64,000 nucleotides of DNA from Actinomadura sp. NBRC 104425 (GCF_030269545.1 NZ_BSTN01000006.1:16624-80623), one strand, 5' to 3'. Positions 19,093-28,499 are shown, numbered from the stretch's first letter. Numbers and translations: made by a program. The notes: generated by a model not told the origin, from the letters alone.

Positions 19093-20270
19093 GCGCGCTC
19101 CTTGAGGGAGGGGCCCCAGCGCAGGTAGTCGGCCGCGTGCCGGGCGCGTTCGCGGACCTCGTCCAGGTCGTCGCCGAGCGCGGTCACGTGGCCGATCTTG
19201 CGTCCGGGACGGACCTGCTTGCCGTACATGTGCACCCGGACGCCCGGATCGTGCGCCATGACGTGCACGTACCGGAAGTAGACGTCCGGGTCGTCGCCGC
19301 CGAGCACGTTGACCATGACCGCGTACGGGGCGGTGGCCTCGGTGGAGCCGAGCGGCAGGTCGAGGACGGCCCGCACGTGCTGCTCGAACTGCGAGGTGCG
19401 GGCGCCCTCGATCGTCCAGTGCCCGGAGTTGTGCGGCCGCATCGCCAGCTCGTTGACGACCAGGCCGGAGTCGGTCTGGAACAGCTCGACGGCCAGCAGG
19501 CCGGTGACGCCGAGGTGCTCGGCGATGTCCAGGGCCAGGCGCTGGGCCTCGGCGGCGGTGTCCTCGTCCAGGCCGGGCGCGGGCGAGACCACCTCGTGGC
19601 AGATGCCGTCGCGCTGGACGGTCTCCACGACCGGGTAGGCGGCGCCCTGGCCGTAGGGGGACCGGGCGACCAGCGCCGCCAGCTCCCGCCGGAAGGCCAC
19701 GTGCTCCTCCACGAGGAGGTCGACGCCCTCGCCCAGCAGCCGGTCCACCAGCTCGGCCGCGTCGCGGTCGAGGGCGTCCAGCACCCAGACGCCCTTGCCG
19801 TCGTAGCCGCCCCGGGTCGCCTTGAGCACCAGCGGCAGGCCGTGCTCGCGGGCGAACGCCTCCAGGAACGCCGACGGCGCGCCCGAGGGGACGCGGGCGA
19901 ACGCCGGGCACGGCGCCCCGAAGGACGTCAGGCGCTCGCGCATGACCAGCTTGTCCTGGGCGTGCAGCAGGGCGGCCGAGCCGGGTCGACAGGCCGTGCC
20001 CGCCTCCTCCAGGGCCTGGACGAGCTCCTGGGGGACGTGCTCGTGGTCCCACGTCAGCACGTCGCAGTCCTTGGCGAAGGCGCGCAGGTCGTCCAGGGAG
20101 CGCTCGTCGCCGATCCGGACGTCCGCGCTGACCTGCGCCGCCGAATCGCCGGGGTCGCGGGCGAGCACCCGCAGCGGCACGCCGAGCGAGATCGCCGCCT
20201 GGTGGGTCATGCGGGCCAGCTGGCCGCCGCCCACCATGCCGACAACCGGCGTCTGAGCTGGATTCTTCAC
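19089..20270 (-). CDS. purK: N5-carboxyaminoimidazole ribonucleotide synthase
   Basis: ATP-grasp ligase of about 393 residues that makes N5-CAIR from AIR, bicarbonate and ATP. It has the N-terminal [14 protein letters not shown]-grasp segments ([25 protein letters not shown]) and [11 protein letters not shown] chose the GTG at 20270 ([10 protein letters not shown]); longer readings to a TTG at 20327 lack coding character. No Shine-Dalgarno is seen, but TATAGC ends 9 nt upstream, suggesting a leaderless or near-leaderless transcript. Operon with purE. Confidence 0.94.
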
Positions 20271-20285
20271 GTGGAGAAGGCTATA
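20271..20285 (-). promoter_or_regulatory. Candidate -10 element for purKE
   Basis: TATAGC on the minus strand (20285-20280) lies 9 nt before the purK GTG, and no ribosome-binding sequence intervenes. Confidence 0.45.
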
Positions 20286-20511
20286 GGGACGCGGCGGGCG
20301 AACGAACGCGGCCGGTCCGGCGTCCAACGGTGCGTGATGTCTCTCGCCGGGGGCAGGTATCGAGCCGGGTGCCGTGATCGTCCGAGTGCAGCCGTCTCAC
20401 CGGCACCATGCGTCTATTCTCGTTCTGGCCCCGGTATGAGCGCGGGGCTCCGGGCCCCCCGCCGGTGAGCCCGATCCCAGTGTCCGAGGTCCGGAAGGAC
20501 GGTTTCCCTTC

Positions 20512-21183
20512 GTGAGCCTGGTCGCCAACCTCTACCGACGTTTCAAGCACGTCGTGCACGAGCTCGCGAAGTTCGGCAGCGTGGGCGCCGCGGCGTTCGT
20601 CATCACGTTCGCCGTGGGCAACGCGCTGCACACCGGCCTCGGCATGGGCCCGCTGTCGTCCAACGGCATCGCGACGGTGGTGGCGACCACGTTCGCGTAC
20701 CTGGCCAACCGCTACTGGACGTTCCGGCACCGCGACCGCACCGGGCTGGGCCGCGAGTACGTGCTGTTCTTCGCGTTGAACGGGGTCGGCCTGGTGATCA
20801 CGCAGTTGGTCATCGGGTTCACCTACTACGTGCTGAGGCTGGACGGGGCGCTGGCCTACAACGGGGCGCTGGTCATCGGCACCGCGCTGGCGACGCTGTT
20901 CCGCTTCTGGTCGTACAAGAAGTGGGTGTTCCTGCCCGCGAGCGCGCCGCAGGTGGACCCGGCCTCGGGCCTGCCGGAGGCGGGTGCGACACCCGGCCCC
21001 GGTCAGGCGGCCGCCGGTGCGGCTCCGGTCGGCGGGGCGCCCGTCAACGGCTCCGGCCACCAGGTCCAGCACCCGGTGAACGGGCACGCGGCCAATGGGC
21101 CCGTCAACGGGCACACGGCCAACGGGCTGGCCAACGGGAAGGCGGCCAACGGGCGGAAGACGACCGTCAGACAGGGCCGCTGA
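20512..21183 (+). CDS. GtrA family membrane protein with Asn-Gly tail
   Basis: A 223-residue polytopic protein. The GtrA domain (about 15-145) has four membrane segments and the family's FAYLANRYWTFRH and FRFWSYKKWVF motifs. GtrA proteins are thought to take part in moving polyprenyl-linked sugars across the membrane for wall or lipid glycosylation. The C-terminal about 75 residues are low-complexity with repeated Asn-Gly (VNGHAANG, VNGHTANG, LANGKAANG). GTG start at 20512. The last 17 bp overlap the end of the convergent histidine kinase gene. Confidence 0.9.
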   Translation: MSLVANLYRRFKHVVHELAKFGSVGAAAFVITFAVGNALHTGLGMGPLSSNGIATVVATTFAYLANRYWTFRHRDRTGLGREYVLFFALNGVGLVITQLVIGFTYYVLRLDGALAYNGALVIGTALATLFRFWSYKKWVFLPASAPQVDPASGLPEAGATPGPGQAAAGAAPVGGAPVNGSGHQVQHPVNGHAANGPVNGHTANGLANGKAANGRKTTVRQGR

Positions 21184-22444
21184 CCACCCGTTCCTCGGCC
21201 AGCCTGGCTTCCGACGCCTGCCGCAGGAACACCCCGAACACCGCCGGACGGGCCTGGATCAGCTCCAGCCGCCCGCCGTCCACCACCGCCAGCGACCGGG
21301 CCAGGTACAGGCCCAGGCCGGTGCCCTTGCCGCTGGTGACGCTGCGTTCGAAGATGCGGGCCTCCAGTTCGGGCGGGATGCCCGGGCCCTCGTCGCCGAC
21401 CTCGACCACCACCGAGTTCGCCCCCGGCTTGGTGGTGATGGTGACGGTGCCGCAGCCGTGCACCAGGGAGTTGTCCAGCAGCGTGGCGACGATCTGGGAC
21501 AGCCCCTCCGGGCTGGTCATGCCGACCAGGCCGGTGTGCCCGGTGATGCGGATGTCGCGTCCGGCCCGGCGGAAGATGGGGCGCCACTCCTCCACCTGCT
21601 GGGCGATGATGTCGTCGATCCGGGTGGGCACGGCCGCTCCGGTGCGGTCGTGCCGGGAGCGCGCCAGCAGCTGCTCGACCACCGCGACCAGCCGTTCGGC
21701 CTGCGCGACGGCGGCCGCGCCCTCCTCGCGCACCACGTCGGGGTAGTCGGCGGCCTCGATCATCTCCTCCAGCCGCATGGACAGCGCGGTCAGCGGGGTG
21801 CGCAGCTGGTGGCTGGCGTCGGAGGCGAACTCCCGGCTGGCCGCCAGCAGGTCGGCGATCCGCACCGCGCTGCGGTCCAGGACCTCGGCGACGCGGTCGA
21901 CCTCGGGGATGCCGTACCTGCGGCGGCGCGGCCGGGCGTTGCCGCTGCCCAGCCGGTCGGCGGTCTCGGCCAGGTCGATCAGCGGCAGGGTGAGCTTGCG
22001 GGCCTGGACCATGGCCAGCCCCACGGTGACGGCGACGCCGAGCGCGGCCAGGCCGCCGATCAGCGCCAGCTGGCGCAGCGCGGCGTCGCGCACCTCGCGG
22101 GCCTCCTGGGAGACCTGCACGTGCGTGCCGCCGGCGTCGGCCGAGGCGGTCAGCAACCCGGCGTCGCTCGGCGGCCGCGCCCCCGCCGTCACCACCTGGT
22201 TGCCCGGCAGGGTTATGGTGATGTACCGCCCCGGATACTCCTGGGCGATCTTCTGCGTGGTGATCGGCTGCTTGGACTCCAAGCTGAAGCCGACGCCGCC
22301 GAGGATGGACGCGGCCTCGCGCTCCAGCGACTGCCGGGCCTCCTCATAGATCAGTTTGTGCGTGGCGTAGGCGAGGGGTATGCCGAGCAGCAGGATCGCG
22401 ACGATCGCCACCGCGAGCGTCGACAGGAGCAGCCGGCGCCTCAT
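21167..22444 (-). CDS. Sensor histidine kinase
   Basis: Membrane kinase of 425 residues. Transmembrane helix 1 lies near 8-28, followed by an extracytoplasmic sensor of about 100 residues. Helix 2 is near 127-148, then HAMP. The HisKA domain has the phospho-acceptor His in FASDASHQLRTPLTAL. The ATPase domain shows LLDNSLVHG (N box), VGDEGPGIP (G1) and GKGTGLGLYLAR (G2). AAGGAG lies 6 nt before the ATG. It pairs with the regulator upstream, though 287 bp separate them, unusual for a pair on one strand. The signal is unknown. Confidence 0.93.
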   Translation of the reverse strand: MRRRLLLSTLAVAIVAILLLGIPLAYATHKLIYEEARQSLEREAASILGGVGFSLESKQPITTQKIAQEYPGRYITITLPGNQVVTAGARPPSDAGLLTASADAGGTHVQVSQEAREVRDAALRQLALIGGLAALGVAVTVGLAMVQARKLTLPLIDLAETADRLGSGNARPRRRRYGIPEVDRVAEVLDRSAVRIADLLAASREFASDASHQLRTPLTALSMRLEEMIEAADYPDVVREEGAAAVAQAERLVAVVEQLLARSRHDRTGAAVPTRIDDIIAQQVEEWRPIFRRAGRDIRITGHTGLVGMTSPEGLSQIVATLLDNSLVHGCGTVTITTKPGANSVVVEVGDEGPGIPPELEARIFERSVTSGKGTGLGLYLARSLAVVDGGRLELIQARPAVFGVFLRQASEARLAEERVVSGPV

Positions 22445-22731
22445 CAGGGCTCCTTAGGGGACGAAGCCAAGATCACGCGGTCCCTCCTCCGCACGGACTG
22501 TCGCGGGGCCGCCTCGCCCCGGGCGAGGGCGGCGCGCATCGCGGGCGTGCCGGACCGGCGGCGCACGGGAGCGCCGGGCGGCTCGGGGCCGGCCGACCGC
22601 AGAGCACGGCCGTAGGCGGCCGCTCCCTCCGGCGAGGCCGCGCACCCGGACACCGGCTGCGGGCCCGCCGGGCATGGTCCGACCGGCGGGCCCGGCGCGG
22701 ACGACAGAACCGCATGCCCATGGCGGCCGGT

Positions 22732-23403
22732 CTAGTCGCCGCGTTCGAACCGGAAACCGACCCCCCGCACCGTGGTGATGTAGCGGGGGCTGCCGGCGTC
22801 GTCCCCCAGCTTGCGGCGCAGCCAGGAGATGTGCATGTCGAGCGTCTTGGTGGACCCCCACCAGTTCGTGTCCCATACCTCCCGCATGATCTGTTCGCGG
22901 GTCACCACCTTGCCCGCGTCGCGCACCAGCACGCGCAGCAGGTCGAACTCCTTGGTGGTGAGCTGGAGCTCCTGGTCGCCCATCCATGCGCGACGCGACT
23001 CGGCGTCGATCCGCACTCCCTGCACTATCGGCGTCTCGGTGCTGCCGCGGCGCAGCAGTGCGCGCACCCGCGCCAGCAGTTCGGCCAGCCGGAACGGCTT
23101 GGTGACGTAGTCGTCGGCGCCCGCGTCGAGGCCGACGACGGTGTCCACCTCGTCGGCGCGGGCGGTGAGGATCAGGATGGGCACGCCGTGGCCCTCGGCG
23201 CGGACGCGGCGCGCCACCTCCAGGCCGTCGAGCTCGGGCAGGCCGAGATCGAGCACGATGAGGTCCACGCCTCCCCCGAGCGCCCGCTCCAGCGCCTGCG
23301 GACCGTCCGGGCTGACTTCCACGGTGTACCCCTCGCGCCGCAGCGCGCGGGCCAGGGGCTCGGAGATGGACGTGTCGTCCTCGGCGAGCAGTACTGAGGT
23401 CAT
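22732..23403 (-). CDS. OmpR-family response regulator
   Basis: A 223-residue regulator. Its receiver domain has acidic EDD near the start, phospho-acceptor Asp in LIVLDLGLPELDG and Lys in DYVTKPF. The winged-helix domain has TTKEFDLLRVLVRDAGKVVTREQ and a C-terminal RYITTVRGVGFRFE wing. Start ATG at 23403. It is the partner of the kinase at 21167-22444. The upstream region has TTCATGAA near 23422-23429, a possible site for autoregulation. Confidence 0.94.
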   Translation of the reverse strand: MTSVLLAEDDTSISEPLARALRREGYTVEVSPDGPQALERALGGGVDLIVLDLGLPELDGLEVARRVRAEGHGVPILILTARADEVDTVVGLDAGADDYVTKPFRLAELLARVRALLRRGSTETPIVQGVRIDAESRRAWMGDQELQLTTKEFDLLRVLVRDAGKVVTREQIMREVWDTNWWGSTKTLDMHISWLRRKLGDDAGSPRYITTVRGVGFRFERGD

Positions 23404-24010
23404 GAGTCGATCGTATGACCATTCATGAACGTTTCCCGGCACCCGCCACGCTCTTGACCTGCGGTTTGCCACACGTAGTACATCCTCGAACACGGATGAA
23501 GCACAACCAACCCGGAGGTATTCCGACGTAACGACTCGTGACGAGAGTGTCACCGGGCGCTTCCGTCACTCCGGGTCGCGCGCGCGGACGCGTGGGGCGG
23601 CCGCCGTGGGGCAGGCGGGGTCGGGGTGACTCGCGGGACGGGATGAGGCGTCATGTCGGTGGCCCGCCCGGGACACCGGCCCGCCGGGACGCCGCAACGC
23701 CGGATGGCGGTGACCGTTTCACCCCATCTGCCATAAATTGCCAGGTCAACGGACGGTCGAGGCGCCGGCGTGAGGCGCCTCACGCCGCCGGGAGGCCCGC
23801 CGGAAGCCACTGAAAGCGCCGGAGCCGCACGGAAAGGCCTCGGCGCATGCTGCGGTCGCACCGATGCCGCGAGCGGGCCTGTACGAGGCGCTGAGACGCT
23901 CGAGGTGGTCGCGACACTCGAAATGATCAGCGGTTTCGCGTCGTCCGGATCGCGCGGCGCGCCGCCCGGCCGGGGTCCGCCGCTCGCCGAGAAGGCTCCG
24001 CCCCTCTCCG
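23404..24010. other. Gene-poor interval upstream of the response regulator
   Basis: About 600 bp with no convincing gene. Frames present on both strands are Arg/Pro-rich and lack spaced ribosome-binding sites. A plus-strand promoter-like pair (TTGACC and TAGTAC) is listed separately; nothing recognisable follows it. Confidence 0.5.
23454..23481 (+). promoter_or_regulatory. Promoter-like sequence, plus strand
   Basis: TTGACC at 23454-23459 and TAGTAC at 23476-23481 are 16 bp apart. GGAGG follows at 23514-23518 but no start codon is suitably placed, so the transcript, if any, may be non-coding. Confidence 0.3.
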
Positions 24011-26164
24011 TCAGACGCGGCGGAGCACCTGGACCGACCGGGCCTCCACCGCCACGTTCTCGCCGGCCTTCACCACGGGGGCGTCCTCCTCCGCCAGCAT
24101 GGGGTCGGCCGTGTCCAGCACCTTGGACCACTCTTCTCCGTAGCGGACGGGCGGGATCCTGAACGCCAGGTCGCCGCCGCGGGCGTTGAACAGCAGCAGG
24201 AACGAGTCGTCCGCGATCCGCCGACCGCTCCGGTCGGGCCCGCCGGCGGTCGCGCCGTTCAGGAAGGCCTGCAGCGCCGCGGCGTCGTCGGTGTGCCAGT
24301 CCTCGCCGGTCATCTCACGTCCGCCCGGGGTGAACCACAGCAGGTCGGGCAGGGCCGCACCGCCCGGCGCGCCGTGCTCCCGCGCCGCCGAGGCGTCGCG
24401 GCCCTCGGGGAGGCGAAGCCGCCGGAACACCGGGTGGCGCGCCCGCAGCGCCGACAGCCGCCGGGCGAAGTCCAGCAGCGGGAACTGGTCGAGCAGCGCG
24501 TCCCAGTCGATCCAGGTCAGCTCGTTGTCCTGGCAGCAGGCGTGGTTGTTGCCGTACTGGGTGCGGCCCAGCTCATCGCCGTGCGACAGCATCGGCACTC
24601 CCTGCGACAAGAACAGCGTGGCGAGCAGGTTGCGCTTCTGGCGTTCGCGCAGGGCGAGGACCTCCAGGTCGCCGGTGGGTCCCTCCTCGCCGCAGTTCCA
24701 CGAGCGGTTGTCGCCGGTGCCGTCCCGGTTGTCCTCGCCGTTGGCCTCGTTGTGCTTGCGGTCGTAGGAGACCAGGTCGTGCAGGGTGAAGCCGTCGTGG
24801 CAGGTGATGAAGTTGATGGAGGCGAAGGGCCTGCGGCCGTCGTCGGCGTACAGGTCGCCGGAGCCGGCCAGGCGGGAGGCGAATGCGGGCAGGCTGCCGG
24901 GCCGTCCGCGCCAGAAGTCGCGCATCGTGTCGCGGTACTCGCCGTTCCGCTCGGTCCACAGCGGGGGGAAGCCGCCGATCTGGTAGCCGCCCTCGCCCAC
25001 GTCCCACGGCTCGGTGATCAGTTTGACCTGGGAGACCACCGGGTCCTGCCGCACCAAGTCGAGGAACGCCGCCAGCCGTTCCGCGTCGTGCAGCTCGCGG
25101 GCCAGCGCCGGGGCTCGGGCGAAGCGGAACCCGTCGACATGCATCTCCGCCACCCAGTACCTCAGCGAATCCATGATCAGCTGGAGTACGTGGGGGCTGC
25201 GCATCAGCAGGGCGTTTCCGGCCTCGGTGGCGTTCGCGTAGTACCGGGGGTCGCCGTCCGCCAGGCGGTAGTAGGAGGCGTTGTCGATGCCGCGGAACGA
25301 CAGGGTCGGCCCCAGGTGGTCGCCCTCGCCGGTGTGGTCGTAGGCCACGTCGAGGATGACCTCGATGCCCGCCTCGTGCAGCGCCCGCACCATCGCCTTG
25401 AACTCCAGCACCTGCTCGCCGCGCGAGCCCTCGGAGGAGTACTCGTTGTGCGGGGCGAAGAACCCGATGGCGTTGTAGCCCCAGTAGTCGCGCAGCCCCC
25501 GCCTGAGCAGGCGCCCGTCGTGCACGAACTGGTGGACGGGCAGCAGCTCCACCGCGTTCACCCCAAGGTCGGTGAGGTGCTCGATCATCGCGGGGTGGCC
25601 CAGCCCGGCGTAGGTGCCGCGCAACTCGGCCGGGATGCCGGGGTGGCGCGCGGTCAGGCCCTTGACATGCGCCTCGTAGACGACCGTCTCGTCGTACGGG
25701 ATGCGCGGCGGACGGTCGTCACCCCAGTCGAAGCGCGGGCAGACGACCACCGAACGCATCATGTACGGGGCGGAGTCCAGGTCGTTGCGCGACCACGGGT
25801 CGCCGAAGCGGTAGCCGAACAGCGCCTCCGGGCCCTGACCCTCGCCCCAGGCGACGGAGCCCTCCACCGCCAACGCGTAGGGGTCGAGCAGCAGCTTGCG
25901 GGGGTTGCAGCGGTGGCCGCGCTCGGGTTCGTACGGCCCGTGCACCCGGAACCCGTACCGCTGCCCGGGCATGACGCCCGACAGGTATTCCTGCCAGACG
26001 AACGCGTCGCCCCGCGGCAGCTCCCAGCGGATCTCTTCGTCGTCCTCGTCGAACAGGCACAGCTCCACCCGTTCGGCCGCGCCGGAGAACACCGCGAAGT
26101 TGGTTCCTACACCGTCGAAGTGGGCGCCGAGCGGGTACCCGTCGCCTGGCCGCAGGCTGTCCAC
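24011..26164 (-). CDS. GlgX-like glycogen debranching protein, active site degraded
   Basis: A 717-residue GH13 protein of the GlgX/TreX (isoamylase) type: N-terminal carbohydrate-binding domain (about 1-150), catalytic barrel, and C-terminal beta domain. Overall similarity is high (SQVKLITEPWDVGEGGYQ, FITCHDGFTLHDLVSYD). Active-site positions differ, however. The nucleophile Asp expected after DGFRF is Ala349, followed by Arg350. The motif I Asn before His is Asp276 (DVAYDHTGEG). The usual CGNTLN stretch reads AGNALL. General acid Glu385 is kept. I infer a catalytically dead or altered paralogue. GTG start at 26164. Confidence 0.9.
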   Translation of the reverse strand: MDSLRPGDGYPLGAHFDGVGTNFAVFSGAAERVELCLFDEDDEEIRWELPRGDAFVWQEYLSGVMPGQRYGFRVHGPYEPERGHRCNPRKLLLDPYALAVEGSVAWGEGQGPEALFGYRFGDPWSRNDLDSAPYMMRSVVVCPRFDWGDDRPPRIPYDETVVYEAHVKGLTARHPGIPAELRGTYAGLGHPAMIEHLTDLGVNAVELLPVHQFVHDGRLLRRGLRDYWGYNAIGFFAPHNEYSSEGSRGEQVLEFKAMVRALHEAGIEVILDVAYDHTGEGDHLGPTLSFRGIDNASYYRLADGDPRYYANATEAGNALLMRSPHVLQLIMDSLRYWVAEMHVDGFRFARAPALARELHDAERLAAFLDLVRQDPVVSQVKLITEPWDVGEGGYQIGGFPPLWTERNGEYRDTMRDFWRGRPGSLPAFASRLAGSGDLYADDGRRPFASINFITCHDGFTLHDLVSYDRKHNEANGEDNRDGTGDNRSWNCGEEGPTGDLEVLALRERQKRNLLATLFLSQGVPMLSHGDELGRTQYGNNHACCQDNELTWIDWDALLDQFPLLDFARRLSALRARHPVFRRLRLPEGRDASAAREHGAPGGAALPDLLWFTPGGREMTGEDWHTDDAAALQAFLNGATAGGPDRSGRRIADDSFLLLFNARGGDLAFRIPPVRYGEEWSKVLDTADPMLAEEDAPVVKAGENVAVEARSVQVLRRV

Positions 26165-26265
26165 TGCCCCTGCCCTCCCGTGGTCGCCGTCGGGATGCTT
26201 CCCGCTGGGGGATGGGTCACACCGGCCGGGACGGCCCTGGTCAGACCGGACATCTTTCCGCTACC

Positions 26266-26284
26266 TTAGGCATGCCTTACCTTA
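26266..26284 (+). promoter_or_regulatory. Candidate IdeR/DtxR iron box
   Basis: TTAGGCATGCCTTACCTTA matches the TTAGG-N-CCT-N-A pattern of actinobacterial IdeR/DmdR boxes at most conserved positions. GCCTTACC recurs at 26294-26301, giving a second half-site. It lies about 75 bp before bfd, so iron-dependent control of bfd, and perhaps bfr, is inferred. Confidence 0.65.
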
Positions 26285-26359
26285 TTGAGGGCAGCCTTAC
26301 CGCGGGCACCGCCCGGTGCCGCGCGGATCGGAGAGGTCAGCGAGGAAGGTCCCCGCCCC

Positions 26360-26566
26360 ATGTACGTCTGCATCTGCCACGCCGTCACCGAAGACGACGT
26401 GCGCGGCTGCCTGGCGCAGGGGGCCTGCACGGCACGCGAGGTCCGCGCCGCCTGCGGCATGAAGCCCGGCTGCGGCGCCTGCACCAAGCGGCTCTACGGC
26501 CTCATCCGGCAGCACGGCACCGAGACCGACGACGAAAGGAGGACGGCCCGGCCGACAGCAGCCTGA
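26360..26566 (+). CDS. bfd: Bacterioferritin-associated ferredoxin
   Basis: A 68-residue [2Fe-2S] protein that passes electrons to bacterioferritin to release stored iron. The four cluster Cys are visible: CIC near the start (VCICHAV) and CGMKPGCGAC at about residues 33-42. The ATG at 26360 begins the conserved MYVCICHAV; the longer reading covers the iron box. bfr follows 93 bp downstream on the same strand, fitting the functional pairing. Confidence 0.93.
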   Translation: MYVCICHAVTEDDVRGCLAQGACTAREVRAACGMKPGCGACTKRLYGLIRQHGTETDDERRTARPTAA

Positions 26567-26659
26567 GCGAGCCTTCCACGTCACCCCGTACGGCCCGGAT
26601 GTCCCGTATGGGGGTTCAGTGCTGTCCAAGATGAGGCAGATCGTGCGACCATGGTCCCC

Positions 26660-27157
26660 ATGGAAGGCGACAAGGACATCATCGGCCTGCTCAACGAGCA
26701 GCTCACCGCGGAGCTCACCGCCATCAATCAGTACTTCCTGCATGCCAAGATGCAGGAGAACTGGGGCTATACCCGGCTCGCCCGGCACACCCGGGAGGAG
26801 TCGATCGACGAGATGCGGCACGCCGAGCGGCTGACCGACCGCATCCTGTTCCTGGAGGGCCTGCCCAACTACCAGAAGCTCAACACGCTGCGCATCGGCC
26901 AGACGGTCGTCGAGCAGCTGCGCGCCGACCTGCAGATCGAGCTGGAGGCCGTGGCGCGGCTGCGGCCCGGCATCGAGCTGATGCGCTCGCGCGGCGATGT
27001 GACCTCCGCCCGTATCTTCGAGGAGATCCTCGCCGACGAGGAGGAGCACATCGACTACCTGGAGACCGAATTGGCCCTCGTCGAGTCGCTCGGCGAGCAG
27101 AACTACCTGCTGCGGCTGACCGACGCGCCCGGCGAGAACACGACCAGCCCGAATTGA
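26660..27157 (+). CDS. bfr: Bacterioferritin
   Basis: A 165-residue ferritin-like subunit of a 24-mer iron store. Ferroxidase ligands Glu18, Glu51 and His54 and heme ligand Met52 are in place (ELTAINQYF, DEMRHAERL), with the second Glu-His set in EILADEEEHIDYLE. An in-frame ATG at 26651 adds three residues. Starting at 26660 reproduces the standard family numbering, so I prefer it. No clear Shine-Dalgarno is seen. Acts with the Bfd encoded just upstream. Confidence 0.95.
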   Translation: MEGDKDIIGLLNEQLTAELTAINQYFLHAKMQENWGYTRLARHTREESIDEMRHAERLTDRILFLEGLPNYQKLNTLRIGQTVVEQLRADLQIELEAVARLRPGIELMRSRGDVTSARIFEEILADEEEHIDYLETELALVESLGEQNYLLRLTDAPGENTTSPN

Positions 27158-27172
27158 TGCCCGCTTCCACGC

Positions 27173-27207
27173 CGCCCAGGGGACCGCTTCGGCACCGTCC
27201 CCGGGCG
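27173..27207. terminator. Hairpin between bfr and the cyclase gene
   Basis: CGCCCAGGGGAC and GTCCCCGGGCG form an imperfect GC stem between two convergent genes, so it could act for both strands. Confidence 0.45.
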
Positions 27208-27247
27208 CCCCGCAGCGGACCCCTCCGGCGATCGTGCCGTGTCGCGA

Positions 27248-28321
27248 TCAGGTGTGCGGGCGAGACGGGCGGGAGCCGTTGGCGGACATGCGGCGCAGCA
27301 CGTAGGGCTGGATGATGCCCAGGCCGCGGACGGGGCGGCGGACGATCCGGGTGGTCTGGAAGGCCGGCACGTCCCGCAGCTCGGCCGCCAACTCGGCGTC
27401 GATCACCACGGTGCCGGGGCGCGCCAGCGAGGTCAGTCGGGCGGCGCGGTTGACGGTGGTGCCGAACACGTCGCCCATCAGCGGCAGCACCGGTCCGAAG
27501 GCCACGCCCACCCGCACGTCCGGAACCTCGGTCTCGTCCTTGACGGCGGCGGCGATGCTGAGCGCGATCTCCGCCCCGACGGCCGGGTCCTCGGCGCAGA
27601 ACAGCACCTCGTCGCCCAGCGTCTTGACCAGCCGCCCGCCGCAGGAGGCGACGATGTCGGAGGCGGTCTCCTCGAACCGCTCGACCACCCGCGCCAGCTC
27701 CAGCTCCTCCAGCTCCCGGCTGACCTGGGTGAAGGACACCATGTCGGCGAAGCCGACCGTGATGGGGCTGCGGGCGGCGGGCGCGTCCGGGTCGGACTCG
27801 CGGCCGTCGCGGGTGGCGGCCGACGCCAGCGCCCGGGTGCCGGCGGCGGCCAGCTGCCGCCGCCAGGCGTGCACGACCAGAGGTTCGAAGTCGTCGAGGT
27901 ACTTGTCGGCGATGTCGACGATCGACCGGATCGCCTCGGCCGACGGCGCCTCGCCGGGGTCGGCCCCCCGCATCATGCTGGTCAGCAGGTTGATCTGCCA
28001 TTCGGCCAGGCGCGCCATGGTCTGCCCGAAGGCGCGCACCATGCGCACGACCGAATCCTCGTCCAGCACCCCCTCGTCCATCAGCCGCCGCAGCCTGGTC
28101 AGCGCGGCGACGTCGCCCTCGGTGTAGGCCACGGCCTCGTCCGGCATCGAGGGGTAGCCGAAGGCCTTCCACACCCGTCCGGAGAACTCGCGGGTGACGC
28201 CGGACAGCCGCACGGCGTCGACGCGGGTGTAGCGCAGCTGCCCGCCGAGCAGGAGTTCCTCGACCTCCTTGGGGTCGGGCAGCCCGGGGTCGGGCAGCTC
28301 ATCCGGCAACCCAGCAGACAT
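27248..28321 (-). CDS. Class III adenylate cyclase with regulatory domain
   Basis: Makes cAMP from ATP. The 357-residue soluble protein has a helical N-terminal half (about 1-180) resembling the autoinhibitory domain of actinobacterial cyclases such as Rv1264. The C-terminal class III catalytic domain shows metal-binding Asp in GFADMVSF and in KTLGDEVLF. The transition-state Asn/Arg are in GTTVNRAARL. The Lys before TLGDE fits an adenylate rather than guanylate preference. AGGGAG abuts the ATG, an unusually tight spacing. It is next to birA with no clear functional link. Confidence 0.9.
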   Translation of the reverse strand: MSAGLPDELPDPGLPDPKEVEELLLGGQLRYTRVDAVRLSGVTREFSGRVWKAFGYPSMPDEAVAYTEGDVAALTRLRRLMDEGVLDEDSVVRMVRAFGQTMARLAEWQINLLTSMMRGADPGEAPSAEAIRSIVDIADKYLDDFEPLVVHAWRRQLAAAGTRALASAATRDGRESDPDAPAARSPITVGFADMVSFTQVSRELEELELARVVERFEETASDIVASCGGRLVKTLGDEVLFCAEDPAVGAEIALSIAAAVKDETEVPDVRVGVAFGPVLPLMGDVFGTTVNRAARLTSLARPGTVVIDAELAAELRDVPAFQTTRIVRRPVRGLGIIQPYVLRRMSANGSRPSRPHT

Positions 28322-28499
28322 CTCCCTAGCCCTCCGCCTGCCGGCGACGTCGCGGGACGTCAGCGGCGGTTCGTGGTGCGCTTACGGTACGCCTCCTCCG
28401 CGCAATATCGTGGCAGACGGGTTCCGGGAAGGGGCCATCGGTCCGGCAAAGACCTGGCTTGTCCGCTTCATTGCCATTCCTGGGAAGTCGGGGGAATTG

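Noticed and set aside
22444-22653. 69-codon minus-strand frame ending in an ATGA overlap with the histidine kinase start
   Set aside because: The overlap is tempting, but composition is non-specific, no start signal is seen, and the kinase has its own good AAGGAG site.
23538-23813. 91-codon plus-strand frame after a promoter-like sequence and GGAGG
   Set aside because: GGAGG is 20 nt from the GTG, and the translation is low-complexity Arg/Gly/Pro.
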